Source of the DNA: Deltaproteobacteria bacterium
GTDB lineage: Bacteria; Desulfobacterota_B; Binatia; Binatales; Binataceae
Length of the DNA stretch: 12,256 nucleotides
Assembly: GCA_021827465.1 (NCBI GenBank)
Contig: JAKAVX010000034.1
Location: 1 to 12,256, forward strand
Reading direction: 5' to 3'
Of this stretch, positions 1 to 7,544 are shown in pieces. The first letter of the stretch is position 1; every line of letters begins with the position of its first letter. Below the pieces are notes generated by a model that saw only the letters and a program-made list of their open reading frames with translations, had not been told where the DNA came from and made no database searches. The translations under genes were made by a program, and so were the position numbers.

Positions 1-236
1 CGCATCAGATGTTCTTCAAGGTCTTCGGCCGGTTTGAAATGGTCGAGCGCGAGCGTGCGGCCGGGGCTCAGCACCACGACGATATCCTCGATTCCCGAGG
101 CGACCGCCTCCTCGACGATGAGTTGCACGGCCGGGGTGTCGACCACCGGCAGGATTTCCTTGGGGATGACTTTCGAGGCGGGCAGCATCCGCGTACCAAG
201 GCCTGCCGCCACGATAACGGCTTTTCGAACCTTCAT
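1..236 (-). CDS. galU: UTP-glucose-1-phosphate uridylyltransferase, N-terminal part (runs off left edge)
   Basis: Only the first 78 residues are inside the window; the rest lies beyond base 1. GalU makes UDP-glucose from UTP and glucose-1-phosphate in the cytoplasm, feeding lipopolysaccharide, exopolysaccharide and other glycans. The visible part is the nucleotide-binding start of the Rossmann-like nucleotidyltransferase fold: AAGLGTRM at residues 10-17 and IPKEILPV at 24-31, with the lysine of PKE expected to contact the substrate, then the VEEAVASGIEDIVVV segment at 41-55. This matches GalU better than the RfbA-type thymidylyltransferases. The ATG at 236-234 is preceded by GGAA at a suitable distance. 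It lies 36 bases after the dksA stop on the same strand, so the two are probably co-transcribed. Confidence 0.9.
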   Translation of the reverse strand, partial: MKVRKAVIVAAGLGTRMLPASKVIPKEILPVVDTPAVQLIVEEAVASGIEDIVVVLSPGRTLALDHFKPAEDLEEHLM

Positions 237-272
237 CGGCAAGTTCCGGCGGCTACCGGGCGCGGGTGCGTT

Positions 273-629
273 CTAGCCGCGCCGCTCCCGTTCCTCCTGC
301 TCGGATTTGCACTGGATGCACAGCGTGGTCACCGGGCGCGCCTTGAGCCGCTCGATTCCGATTGACCCGCCGCATTCTTCGCATCGCCCGTAGCTTCCGT
401 CCTCGATCCGCGCGACGGCTTCGTCTATTTTTCCGAGCAGCTTGCGTTCCCGGTCGCGCATCCGGAGCAGGAAATTGCGGTCCGATTCGAGCGATGCGCG
501 ATCGGTTGGGTCGGCCGCCGGATCTTCCGTCGAATTCATCGTTCCCCGAGCGCGCTCCGCTTCTTCCAGGATGTCGCGTCTTCGTTGCTCGAGTAGACGG
601 CGGAAAATCTTCAGCTCCCTCTGCCTCAT
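273..629 (-). CDS. dksA: DksA/TraR-type C4 zinc-finger transcription regulator
   Basis: A 118-residue protein of the DksA family, which binds the secondary channel of RNA polymerase and works with ppGpp to adjust transcription of rRNA and biosynthetic genes. The N-terminal half is a charged coiled coil whose tip carries DPTDRAS at residues 40-46. This fits the D-x-x-D-x-A tip motif needed for activity in E. coli DksA (D40, D43, A45 here). The zinc finger is formed by C83, C86, C104 and C107 (CEEC and CIQC), with the typical ARPVTTLC segment between. The protein is shorter than E. coli DksA (151 residues), mainly at the N terminus, as in many delta-type homologues. The ATG at 629-627 has AGGT upstream. 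It is first in a probable operon with galU and diverges from larC. It could be called a DksA-like regulator if another DksA is present in the genome. Confidence 0.92.
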   Translation of the reverse strand: MRQRELKIFRRLLEQRRRDILEEAERARGTMNSTEDPAADPTDRASLESDRNFLLRMRDRERKLLGKIDEAVARIEDGSYGRCEECGGSIGIERLKARPVTTLCIQCKSEQEERERRG

Positions 630-650
630 ATCGACCTGGGGTAAGTTTTG

Positions 651-679
651 ATCGTACTTGTGCCCCGCTGATATGTAAA
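651..679 (-). promoter_or_regulatory. Probable sigma70-type promoter for dksA-galU
   Basis: On the minus strand TTTACA (679-674, five of six matches to the -35 consensus) is followed after exactly 17 bases by TACGAT (656-651, four of six matches to -10). Transcription would start near 644, leaving a leader of about 15 bases before the dksA ATG. The whole dksA-larC gap is only 59 bases, so this promoter must overlap any larC promoter. Confidence 0.5.
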
Positions 680-688
680 GATTACAGA

Positions 689-1858
689 ATGAAAACCGCC
701 TATCTCGATGCGTTCTCGGGTCTGAGCGGCGATATGCTGGTCGGCGCGTGCCTGGACTGCGGCGCGGAGCTTGGGCAACTGGAAGCCCCGCTTGCCTCGC
801 TTAAGCTTACGGGCTATCGCCTGAGCGAGCGGCGCAGAACGCTCGCTGGAATATCGGCCGCCAAGTTCGACGTCGAGGTCCTCGACCCCCAGCCCGAGCG
901 CCATCTTTCGGAAATCCGCGCCATAATCGAGAGCGCCGCGTTGTCCGAGAGCGTGAGACGGCGCGCCGTTGCCGTGTTCGAAGCGCTCGCCGAGGCCGAA
1001 GCCCGGGTCCATCGCACGACGCCGGAGCAGGTTCATTTTCACGAAGTCGGCGCGGTCGACTCGATTATTGACGTGGTTGCAACCGTATGGAGTCTCGAAC
1101 GGCTTTCGGTCGGCGAGCTGCTCGTCTCTCCGCTTCCAATGGGCTCGGGGTTCGTGCGTTCGATGCACGGGGTGATTCCGGTACCCGCGCCGGCGACGGC
1201 GGAACTTCTTTCAGGGTTCCCGGTTCGGCTCGGCGACGGAGGGGCCGAGATGGTCACGCCGACCGGCGCGGCGGTGATAAAAGCGCTCGCGCAGCCGGCC
1301 CAACTCCCGCTCGGCTTCGAGATAGAGCGCGTCGGCTATGGGGCGGGCAGCCGCGATCTCGAGGATCGGCCCAATGTTCTGCGGATGATCGTGGGCAGCG
1401 TCGGCGCGGGATTCGACGCCGACGAGATGATCGAAATTTCCACCAATATCGACGACCTCAATCCGCAGATATACGATCATGTGATGGAACGCCTTTTCGC
1501 CGCTGGAGCGCGCGACGTCACCCTCACTCCGACGATCATGAAGAAGGGACGTCCCGGCGTCATTCTCGCCGTGATCGCGGAGGTTTCACGGCGCGATGAA
1601 GTCGCAAGCGTGCTGTTCAGCGAGACTTCCACTATCGGCCTTCGCTTCCATCCCGTCTCCCGGCTGAAGCTGCGGCGCGAGACGAGGGAGGTCGAAACCG
1701 AGTGGGGCAGGGTTCGAATCAAGATTTCGCACGGCGGCGCGGCGCTAGTCGTCTCGCCCGAGTACGACGATTGCCGCCGTATCGCGCTCGATCGCGGTGT
1801 CGCGCTGAAGACCGTGATGGAGCGGGCGCGCGCCGCCGCGCAGAGGCTCATCTCCTGA
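689..1858 (+). CDS. larC: Nickel-pincer cofactor biosynthesis protein LarC (DUF111 family)
   Basis: A 389-residue protein of the LarC family. LarC inserts nickel, in a CTP-dependent reaction, into the pyridinium bis-thiocarboxylate made by LarB and LarE, completing the nickel-pincer cofactor of LarA-type racemases and epimerases. Family motifs are clear: SGLSGDM at residues 10-16, VHFHEVGAVDSIID at 115-128, TPTGAA at 190-195, NIDDLNPQ at 253-260 and MKKGRPG at 284-290, followed by ETSTIGLR at 312-319. It is one uninterrupted frame, unlike the frameshifted larC1/larC2 of Lactobacillus plantarum. The frame is open further upstream, but that part is antisense to dksA, and residue 1 at base 689 aligns with the usual family start, so the ATG at 689 is chosen. 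Its ribosome site is weak. No larA, larB or larE is in the window. The stop is one base from the queE ATG. Confidence 0.9.
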   Translation: MKTAYLDAFSGLSGDMLVGACLDCGAELGQLEAPLASLKLTGYRLSERRRTLAGISAAKFDVEVLDPQPERHLSEIRAIIESAALSESVRRRAVAVFEALAEAEARVHRTTPEQVHFHEVGAVDSIIDVVATVWSLERLSVGELLVSPLPMGSGFVRSMHGVIPVPAPATAELLSGFPVRLGDGGAEMVTPTGAAVIKALAQPAQLPLGFEIERVGYGAGSRDLEDRPNVLRMIVGSVGAGFDADEMIEISTNIDDLNPQIYDHVMERLFAAGARDVTLTPTIMKKGRPGVILAVIAEVSRRDEVASVLFSETSTIGLRFHPVSRLKLRRETREVETEWGRVRIKISHGGAALVVSPEYDDCRRIALDRGVALKTVMERARAAAQRLIS

Positions 1859-1859
1859 C

Positions 1860-2528
1860 ATGGAGAGCGCCGGCGATCGCGCGACGACGCTTGTCGTCAA
1901 CGAGATTTTTTTCAGCATCCAGGGCGAATCGACTCTGGCCGGGCGCCCGTGCGCGTTCGTGCGGCTTACCGGATGCAACCTGCGATGCGCGTGGTGCGAC
2001 ACGAAATACGCCTTCCACGAAGGGCGGCGGATGACGGTCGGCGAGATCGTCGAGCAGGTCGGCGCGTTTGGCTCGGACCTGGTCGAGATAACCGGGGGCG
2101 AACCGCTTCTGCAGGAGGGAGTTCACGCGCTCGTCAAGGAGCTGCTGGCCCGCGCGATGACCGTGATGATCGAGACTTCGGGCGCGCTTGATATCGGCCG
2201 CGTCGATCCCCGGGTCATCAGGATCGTTGACGTGAAATGCCCGGCGAGCGGCGAGTCGTCGCGCAATCTCTGGACCAACGTTGAGCTTCTCACGCGGCGC
2301 GACGAAGTGAAGTTCGTGCTGAGCGATCGGGCCGATTACGAATGGGCGCGCGAGGTGATTCGCCGCCACGACCTGGCGTCGCGCGTGAACGCGGTGCTGA
2401 TGAGCTGCGCGTTTGGGCGGCTTGAGCCGGCGCGACTTGCCGCGTGGATTCTTGCCGATCGGCTGCCGGTGCGGCTCCAGTTACAGGCGCACAAATTCAT
2501 CTGGTCCCCCGACGCGCGGGGGGTATAG
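1860..2528 (+). CDS. queE: 7-carboxy-7-deazaguanine synthase (radical SAM)
   Basis: A 222-residue radical SAM enzyme that converts 6-carboxy-tetrahydropterin to 7-carboxy-7-deazaguanine, a step towards preQ0 and queuosine in tRNA. Seen in the sequence: FSIQGES at residues 18-24, a cluster-binding C39-x3-C43-x2-C46 (CNLRCAWC), ITGGEP at 77-82 for SAM binding, ETSG at 105-108, DVKCP at 124-128 and the C-terminal LQLQAHKFIW ending at 215. Length is normal for the compact QueE type. The ATG at 1860 directly follows the larC stop (TGA at 1856-1858, then one base), so translation is very likely coupled to larC. No queC, queD or queF is visible here, so the rest of the pathway must be encoded elsewhere. 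Confidence 0.92.
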   Translation: MESAGDRATTLVVNEIFFSIQGESTLAGRPCAFVRLTGCNLRCAWCDTKYAFHEGRRMTVGEIVEQVGAFGSDLVEITGGEPLLQEGVHALVKELLARAMTVMIETSGALDIGRVDPRVIRIVDVKCPASGESSRNLWTNVELLTRRDEVKFVLSDRADYEWAREVIRRHDLASRVNAVLMSCAFGRLEPARLAAWILADRLPVRLQLQAHKFIWSPDARGV

Positions 2529-2577
2529 GCTCATTTTTCCCAACCGGATAGGATCTCCCGCGGGGAGGACGTTCACG

Positions 2578-2928
2578 ATGTTGTCGAGGGAAGAACGTGA
2601 AACGTTGCAGGAGATCCGGAACCGCTTCCGGATCGGGAAGTGGTGTCTGATTGGGTTCGTGGCATTGGGGCTGATCGGCGGCATTCCGGTCAACGACCGT
2701 CCGCTGATAGCGTTTCCGCTGGCGCTGGTGCCTCTGCTCTTCGCTTCCGGATTCTTGTGGAGCATATCGGTGTATTCGTTCACCCGTTCGCTCGCGCGGG
2801 CATGCCCGCGATGCGGCGCGGGGCACGGCGAATCCGCGCATAGCATGTGGTCCGTGATGACCCGGCGGACCTTCTGGGGTTCCAGGTGCCTGAGCTGCGG
2901 ACTGAGTCTGCGCGAACTCGAATCGTAG
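2578..2928 (+). CDS. Small two-helix membrane protein with a zinc ribbon, unknown function
   Basis: I do not recognise this 116-residue protein. It begins with a charged helix (residues 1-19), has two predicted membrane segments at about 20-37 and 44-66 separated by a short loop (NDRP), and ends in a soluble domain with CPRCG (C76, C79) and CLSCG (C104, C107), a four-cysteine zinc-ribbon pattern. The first basic stretch and the RSLAR segment after the second helix suggest both ends face the cytoplasm. The frame is open further upstream inside queE, but GGGAGG nine bases before the ATG at 2578 clearly marks the start. It lies 49 bases after queE and may share its transcript. Reality of the gene is well supported; function is not. 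Confidence 0.75.
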   Translation: MLSREERETLQEIRNRFRIGKWCLIGFVALGLIGGIPVNDRPLIAFPLALVPLLFASGFLWSISVYSFTRSLARACPRCGAGHGESAHSMWSVMTRRTFWGSRCLSCGLSLRELES

Positions 2929-2960
2929 CGTTTCGGACTGGCCGGGTTCTCTGACGCGGC

Positions 2961-3009
2961 AGCGGAGCCCGCCGCCTGGCGGGTGTGTGTGGTGACGGAC
3001 TCCGCTTTT
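2961..3009 (+). terminator. Nested hairpin followed by a short T run, possible terminator
   Basis: A 7-base stem pairs 2961-2967 (AGCGGAG) with 3000-3006 (CTCCGCT). Inside it sits a 6-base stem, 2968-2973 (CCCGCC) with 2978-2983 (GGCGGG), around a 4-base loop. The outer arm runs into TTTT (3006-3009). It lies 32 bases after the stop of the membrane protein gene, where the larC-queE transcript could end. The T run is short and the outer loop is long, so termination is only possible, not shown. Confidence 0.35.
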
Positions 3010-3032
3010 GCGCCGGATCAGCGTTCGCGTAC

Positions 3033-3060
3033 TTGACGGCCCGCGGTTTTCCACTAGGCT
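3033..3060 (+). promoter_or_regulatory. Candidate promoter for the small Cys-motif gene
   Basis: TTGACG at 3033-3038 (five of six -35 matches) is followed after 16 bases by TAGGCT at 3055-3060 (three of six -10 matches). The predicted start of transcription is about 3067, only some six bases before the ATG at 3073, so the message would be nearly leaderless. This agrees with the lack of a ribosome site there. The -10 element is weak. Confidence 0.3.
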
Positions 3061-3072
3061 TGAGCGTCGGTT

Positions 3073-3396
3073 ATGCTTTCACCGATGGTAAGCGACGTTC
3101 TGCCGGATCTGATCGACGAGATGGCGGCGCTGCTGCGTGAGATCGGCGCGGAGCCGCTCGTCGAGAAGCTCGCCGCTCTTCGAATCGAAACCGTGTGCGA
3201 CTGCGGCGACGAGAATTGCTCGAGTTTCGCCACCCTTGGCGAGGTCAAGGTCGACAACGCGATCGAGTTGCCCGCGATGGAAGGTTACCTGATTATCGAT
3301 CTGAACGCGGCCAACGAGATCTGCTTCATCGAGGTGCTGAACCGCCCCGACGTCAAGTACCTAATCGAAGAGCATTATCTCGACCAGCAGCGCTGA
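3073..3396 (+). CDS. Small acidic protein with CxCxxxxC motif, unknown function
   Basis: I do not recognise this 107-residue protein with confidence. It has an N-terminal helical part rich in acidic residues and leucine (residues 8-38), then VCDCGDENCSSFAT at 41-54 with C42, C44 and C49 closely spaced. A C-terminal part, GYLIIDLNAANEICFIEVL (71-89), looks like paired beta strands and loosely recalls small DUF2283-like domains. No membrane segment or signal peptide is seen. The cysteines could bind a metal, but the fourth ligand is not obvious (C84 is the only other cysteine). Start may be 3073 or the second ATG at 3085; neither has a good ribosome site. Codon use matches the neighbours, which supports a real gene. 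It converges with the hydrolase gene, with 37 bases between stops. Confidence 0.65.
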   Translation: MLSPMVSDVLPDLIDEMAALLREIGAEPLVEKLAALRIETVCDCGDENCSSFATLGEVKVDNAIELPAMEGYLIIDLNAANEICFIEVLNRPDVKYLIEEHYLDQQR

Positions 3397-3433
3397 TCAG
3401 CCAGGCCGCTAGCGCTCAGGCGCGCATGCTCGT

Positions 3434-4267
3434 TCAGTAACCGCCGGCCGCGCTTCGGCGCGCAATCTCACCGCGGAACTGCATCGCGAATTCGATCACT
3501 TCGTCGGCGACTCGATCCTTCTCGCTGTCCACGGTGATCACGTGGAAGCTCTCCTTCAGGATCACCGAGCGCTTCTGCTTGCTGCCCAGGTATTCCATCA
3601 GGTAGTTGACGTTGCGATCGCGTGGACAGACATGGTCGAGAGCGCTGTGGATGATGAGCGTGGGCTGGGTCACCTGGGCGAGCTCCTGACGCACGATCGT
3701 CGAGAGTTTGAGAAGCTCGATCGGCGCCCCGAGCGGCATCAGGCGCGAACTCGGATGCACCAGCCGAGCGCTATGGTCATGGATGTCGGAGCCGGATTCG
3801 GCGTACAGATAAATCCGCCGCGGAAGCGGCCCAAGCAGTTGGACAGCCTTGAGCGCGACGGTGGTGGCGACCGGCAGAAAGAATGCCGGCGAGAGCATCA
3901 CCAGCCCTGAGACCGCTTCACGTTGCTCGGCCGCAAGCCGCGCAGCCAGAACCGCACCCGCCGAAAGGCCTATGACCACGTTCGGTTGCCCGTAGCGGCG
4001 CAGATCCTCGAACCCCTGGACGACGCTTTCATACCAGTTCTCGTGCGTCGTCTGCCCGAGTTCCTCGGGCGCGCCGGCGTGCCCGGCCAGCCGCACGCCG
4101 CGCACGCGGATACCCGCCGCGGCCATCCGTTCGCCCAGATAGCGCATCTCGTAGGGCGTTCCGGTAAGGCCGTGCACCAGCAGGGCGCTCAGGCCGTCGC
4201 CGTCGAAAAAGAACTCGGAAGTGTCAACAGTGGGGTTACTTGAAGGTGGCTCGCTTTCAGAATCCAT
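3434..4267 (-). CDS. Alpha/beta hydrolase, carboxylesterase/monoacylglycerol lipase-like
   Basis: A 277-residue alpha/beta hydrolase resembling Est30-type bacterial carboxylesterases and monoacylglycerol lipases. The oxyanion-hole motif HGLTG is at residues 32-36, the nucleophile elbow GLSAG at 100-104 (S102), the acid is probably D211 in HSALDHVCP, and the base H242 in ESFHVIT, so a full Ser-Asp-His triad is present. A lid-like stretch lies between about 130 and 190. There is no signal peptide, so it should be cytoplasmic. The likely reaction is hydrolysis of short or medium acyl esters, but the substrate cannot be read from sequence. The ATG at 4267-4265 lies 26 bases after the last stop of the ppiD-like frame, suggesting one transcript. 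The ribosome site is weak. Confidence 0.83.
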   Translation of the reverse strand: MDSESEPPSSNPTVDTSEFFFDGDGLSALLVHGLTGTPYEMRYLGERMAAAGIRVRGVRLAGHAGAPEELGQTTHENWYESVVQGFEDLRRYGQPNVVIGLSAGAVLAARLAAEQREAVSGLVMLSPAFFLPVATTVALKAVQLLGPLPRRIYLYAESGSDIHDHSARLVHPSSRLMPLGAPIELLKLSTIVRQELAQVTQPTLIIHSALDHVCPRDRNVNYLMEYLGSKQKRSVILKESFHVITVDSEKDRVADEVIEFAMQFRGEIARRSAAGGY

Positions 4268-4293
4268 GGACGCTCAAATTTCCGCTCGATGGG

Positions 4294-4755
4294 CTAGCTC
4301 GTGGATGACGGCGCCTGCACACCAAGCTGGTTTGTGTCGATCGTAATTGTCGCCTTTGCCTTGAGCGCATCGACGAATCGCATCCACGCCTGCGCCTGGC
4401 GCCTGGCGACGTATTCCCGCATGAAGTCCTTTTTCGCGCTCGCCCATTCCTTGTCCGAGGGCAAGGTCCGATTCAGCACCTCGAAAATATAGGCATTCCC
4501 GTCCTGCTGCATCACGCGCCGTATCACACCAGGCACTTGGGGAACAGTCGCGGCCGCGTCGGCGACCTCGGGAAGAGCGCCGATTCCCGGCACGGTGCCG
4601 CCGGAACGGGGGAACGCGCCGGTTTTCTGGATCGTAAGCTTGTTCTGTTGGGCGATCTTGTCGAAGTCGGCGGGCTGCTTGATCCTAGCGAGCAATTTCC
4701 CAGCCTCTGCGCGCGCTTTGTCTTCGGCAATTGAGCGGATCAGCGCCTGGCGCAC
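4294..4755 (-). CDS. C-terminal fragment of the PpiD-like chaperone, in frame after a TAG
   Basis: This stretch is the natural continuation of the ppiD-like frame: after the TAG at 4788-4786 the same frame runs on for 163 codons (4785 to the TAG at 4294-4296) and reads like the end of a PpiD/SurA_N-family protein. Ten codons (IPALKDIQER) precede the GTG given here as a possible restart at 4755-4753. AGGA lies four bases before that GTG, so re-initiation 30 bases after the stop is conceivable. The fragment has a charged helical start (VRQALIRSIAEDKARAEAGKL region), a degenerate repeat of the segment before the stop, and a final helical stretch; it has no membrane segment. It could be the tail of a pseudogene, the tail of an intact gene if the TAG is a sequence error, or a separate subunit. 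The full frame without the TAG would give about 639 residues, normal for the family. Confidence 0.55.
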   Translation of the reverse strand: MRQALIRSIAEDKARAEAGKLLARIKQPADFDKIAQQNKLTIQKTGAFPRSGGTVPGIGALPEVADAAATVPQVPGVIRRVMQQDGNAYIFEVLNRTLPSDKEWASAKKDFMREYVARRQAQAWMRFVDALKAKATITIDTNQLGVQAPSSTS

Positions 4756-4785
4756 GCGTTCCTGGATGTCCTTGAGCGCCGGGAT

Positions 4786-4788
4786 CTA
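4786..4788 (-). other. In-frame TAG interrupting the ppiD-like frame
   Basis: The minus strand reads AAG CCG TCC TAG ATC CCG GCG. Both sides stay in one frame and both sides look like the same protein family. One base change from GAG or CAG would create this TAG. At least six genes in the window stop at TAG (dksA, queE, the membrane protein, the ppiD frame itself, mreB, mreD), so TAG is an ordinary stop in this genome. Confidence 0.85.
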
Positions 4789-6213
4789 GGACGGCTTTCG
4801 ATCCGCAAGTTTGACCAGGTACGGCGCGCCGGCGCCCATCACGGCTCGCACCTGTCCCTTATCAAGCTGCAGGGCCTGTTGGGCGAGTTTCGGATCGGGA
4901 ACCACGCCCGTAGCTTCAGCCTGCGAGAAGAAAGGAGTTTCAACCATCGAGAGTCCGCGCTTCTTCGCGATATCGGCGAGGCTCTCACCTGAGAGCGCGG
5001 ACGAAATGTCCTGGTCGAGCGCCTCGCGGGCAAGCCTCGTACCCTGGCCCTCGCGCAGAATCGCGATTATGCGCGGCCTCGCTTCGGCCAGCGTGTCGAC
5101 GTGCGCGGGCCTGAGCGCGTCGAGCTTGACGACGTGGTATCCGAAGGTGGTCTTGACGATTCGGATCTGGCCCGGCTTCATCGCGAAAACCGCGTCTGCA
5201 AAGGGCTTGATCATCTGCTCGCGGCTGAAGAAACCCAAATCGCCGCCCTGATCGCGGCTGCCAGGGTCCTGCGAGTACTCCTTGGCGAGTTTGGCGAAAT
5301 CGGCGCCTTTCTTGAGCTTTCGGAATATCTCCTCGGCCTTCTTCTTCGCCTGCGCCCACTGGTCAGCGCTTGCGGTGGGCGAAACCCGGATCAGGATGTG
5401 GCTCGCGTGGGCTTCGTCGGGATGGGTGAAGCGGCTCTTCAGGTTGTCCTGGTAGAACTGCTCGATTTGCTTGTCCGTGGGCTTGAAGTCGGACGCGAGC
5501 ACCATCGGATCGTAATGAATGTAGTCGATTTTGATGCGTTCGGGCTCGCGAAAAGCCTCCTGATGCGCCTGGTAGTATTGCCCGACCTGCGTTTCGGTGG
5601 GCGAGATTCCCGCCACAAAGTTCTGGTAGGGAACCTCGATATAGGCGAGTGAGAGGCTCTCGCTGCGCAAGTCGAACACGTGCCGCGCCCCGGAATCGCT
5701 CACCGGCACGGCCTCGGAGACCATGTTGCGGAGCATGTCCTGCGTCATCTCGGTGCGCATCTCGGCTTCGTACTCATTGGGCACCATGTTGAAGTTGTTG
5801 CGCAGGACCGCCTGGTACTGGCGAAAGTTGAAATGGCCGTCCACCAGGAAGGCCGGTTGCGAGGCTATCTTTTCCTGCAGTTCGGCCTTGCTGATACGCA
5901 ACCCGATGCGCTGCGCCTCTTCGTTGATGAGGCGGTTCTCGACGATTCGCTCGAGTGCCTCCTCGCGCAGGTTGATGGTCTTGAGCAGGTGTGCGGCGTT
6001 CGCCCCGTAGATATTCTCAAGCGTCTGTTTGATCCGCTCGGCTTCGCGATCGACCTGGTCGGCGAGAATCCGATCACCATCGACGGTGGCTATCGGATGG
6101 ACGGTGGAGAAGAACCCGGCGCCCACGCCCCAGAAAATAAAGACGACGGTAATGAGACCCAGGATAATTCGGGTGGTCCACGAATAGGCGTACCGCCGCA
6201 TCAAGTCGAGCAT
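4786..6213 (-). CDS. ppiD: PpiD-like membrane-anchored peptidyl-prolyl isomerase/chaperone, cut by an in-frame TAG
   Basis: A 475-residue product of the PpiD/SurA_N family, which helps exported proteins fold at the periplasmic face of the inner membrane. One membrane anchor lies at about residues 12-33 (IILGLITVVFIFWGVG), followed by a SurA_N-like helical chaperone region (about 40-170) and a parvulin domain at about 267-366 with ASHILI, GGDLGFF (323-329) and FGYHVVKL (357-364). The product then ends at TAG 4788-4786 inside the usual C-terminal region, after LADRKPS; see the fragment at 4294-4755. The frame opens as far up as 6396, but family members begin MLDLMRR, so the ATG at 6213 is chosen; the ATG at 6228 (five residues more) is the alternative, and neither has a well-placed ribosome site. 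The gene diverges from mreB. Confidence 0.8.
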   Translation of the reverse strand: MLDLMRRYAYSWTTRIILGLITVVFIFWGVGAGFFSTVHPIATVDGDRILADQVDREAERIKQTLENIYGANAAHLLKTINLREEALERIVENRLINEEAQRIGLRISKAELQEKIASQPAFLVDGHFNFRQYQAVLRNNFNMVPNEYEAEMRTEMTQDMLRNMVSEAVPVSDSGARHVFDLRSESLSLAYIEVPYQNFVAGISPTETQVGQYYQAHQEAFREPERIKIDYIHYDPMVLASDFKPTDKQIEQFYQDNLKSRFTHPDEAHASHILIRVSPTASADQWAQAKKKAEEIFRKLKKGADFAKLAKEYSQDPGSRDQGGDLGFFSREQMIKPFADAVFAMKPGQIRIVKTTFGYHVVKLDALRPAHVDTLAEARPRIIAILREGQGTRLAREALDQDISSALSGESLADIAKKRGLSMVETPFFSQAEATGVVPDPKLAQQALQLDKGQVRAVMGAGAPYLVKLADRKPS

Positions 6214-7489
<1,276 letters not shown>

Positions 7490-7544
7490 GCCGCCTCTAC
7501 GGGTTCAGGCCCGGGCGATCGCTCAAGGCTCAGGGCATTCTACG

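Noticed and set aside
362..688. Upstream extension of the larC frame by 109 codons
   Set aside because: It lies antisense to dksA, has no family-like sequence, and the LarC family start matches the ATG at 689.
3449..3462. CGCGC-TTCG-GCGCG tetraloop hairpin at the end of the hydrolase gene
   Set aside because: It is inside the coding region near the stop and lacks a T run on either strand, so it is not a supported terminator.
4786..4788. TAG as a recoded amino-acid codon (pyrrolysine-like)
   Set aside because: TAG is the ordinary stop for at least six genes in the window, no pyl gene is present, and the protein family does not use pyrrolysine.
7509..7522. Overlapping palindromes GCCCGGGC and GCGATCGC in the mreB-mreC gap
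   Set aside because: Short GC-rich palindromes are expected by chance at this GC content, and GCGATCGC also occurs elsewhere in the window (near 1873 and 3614).
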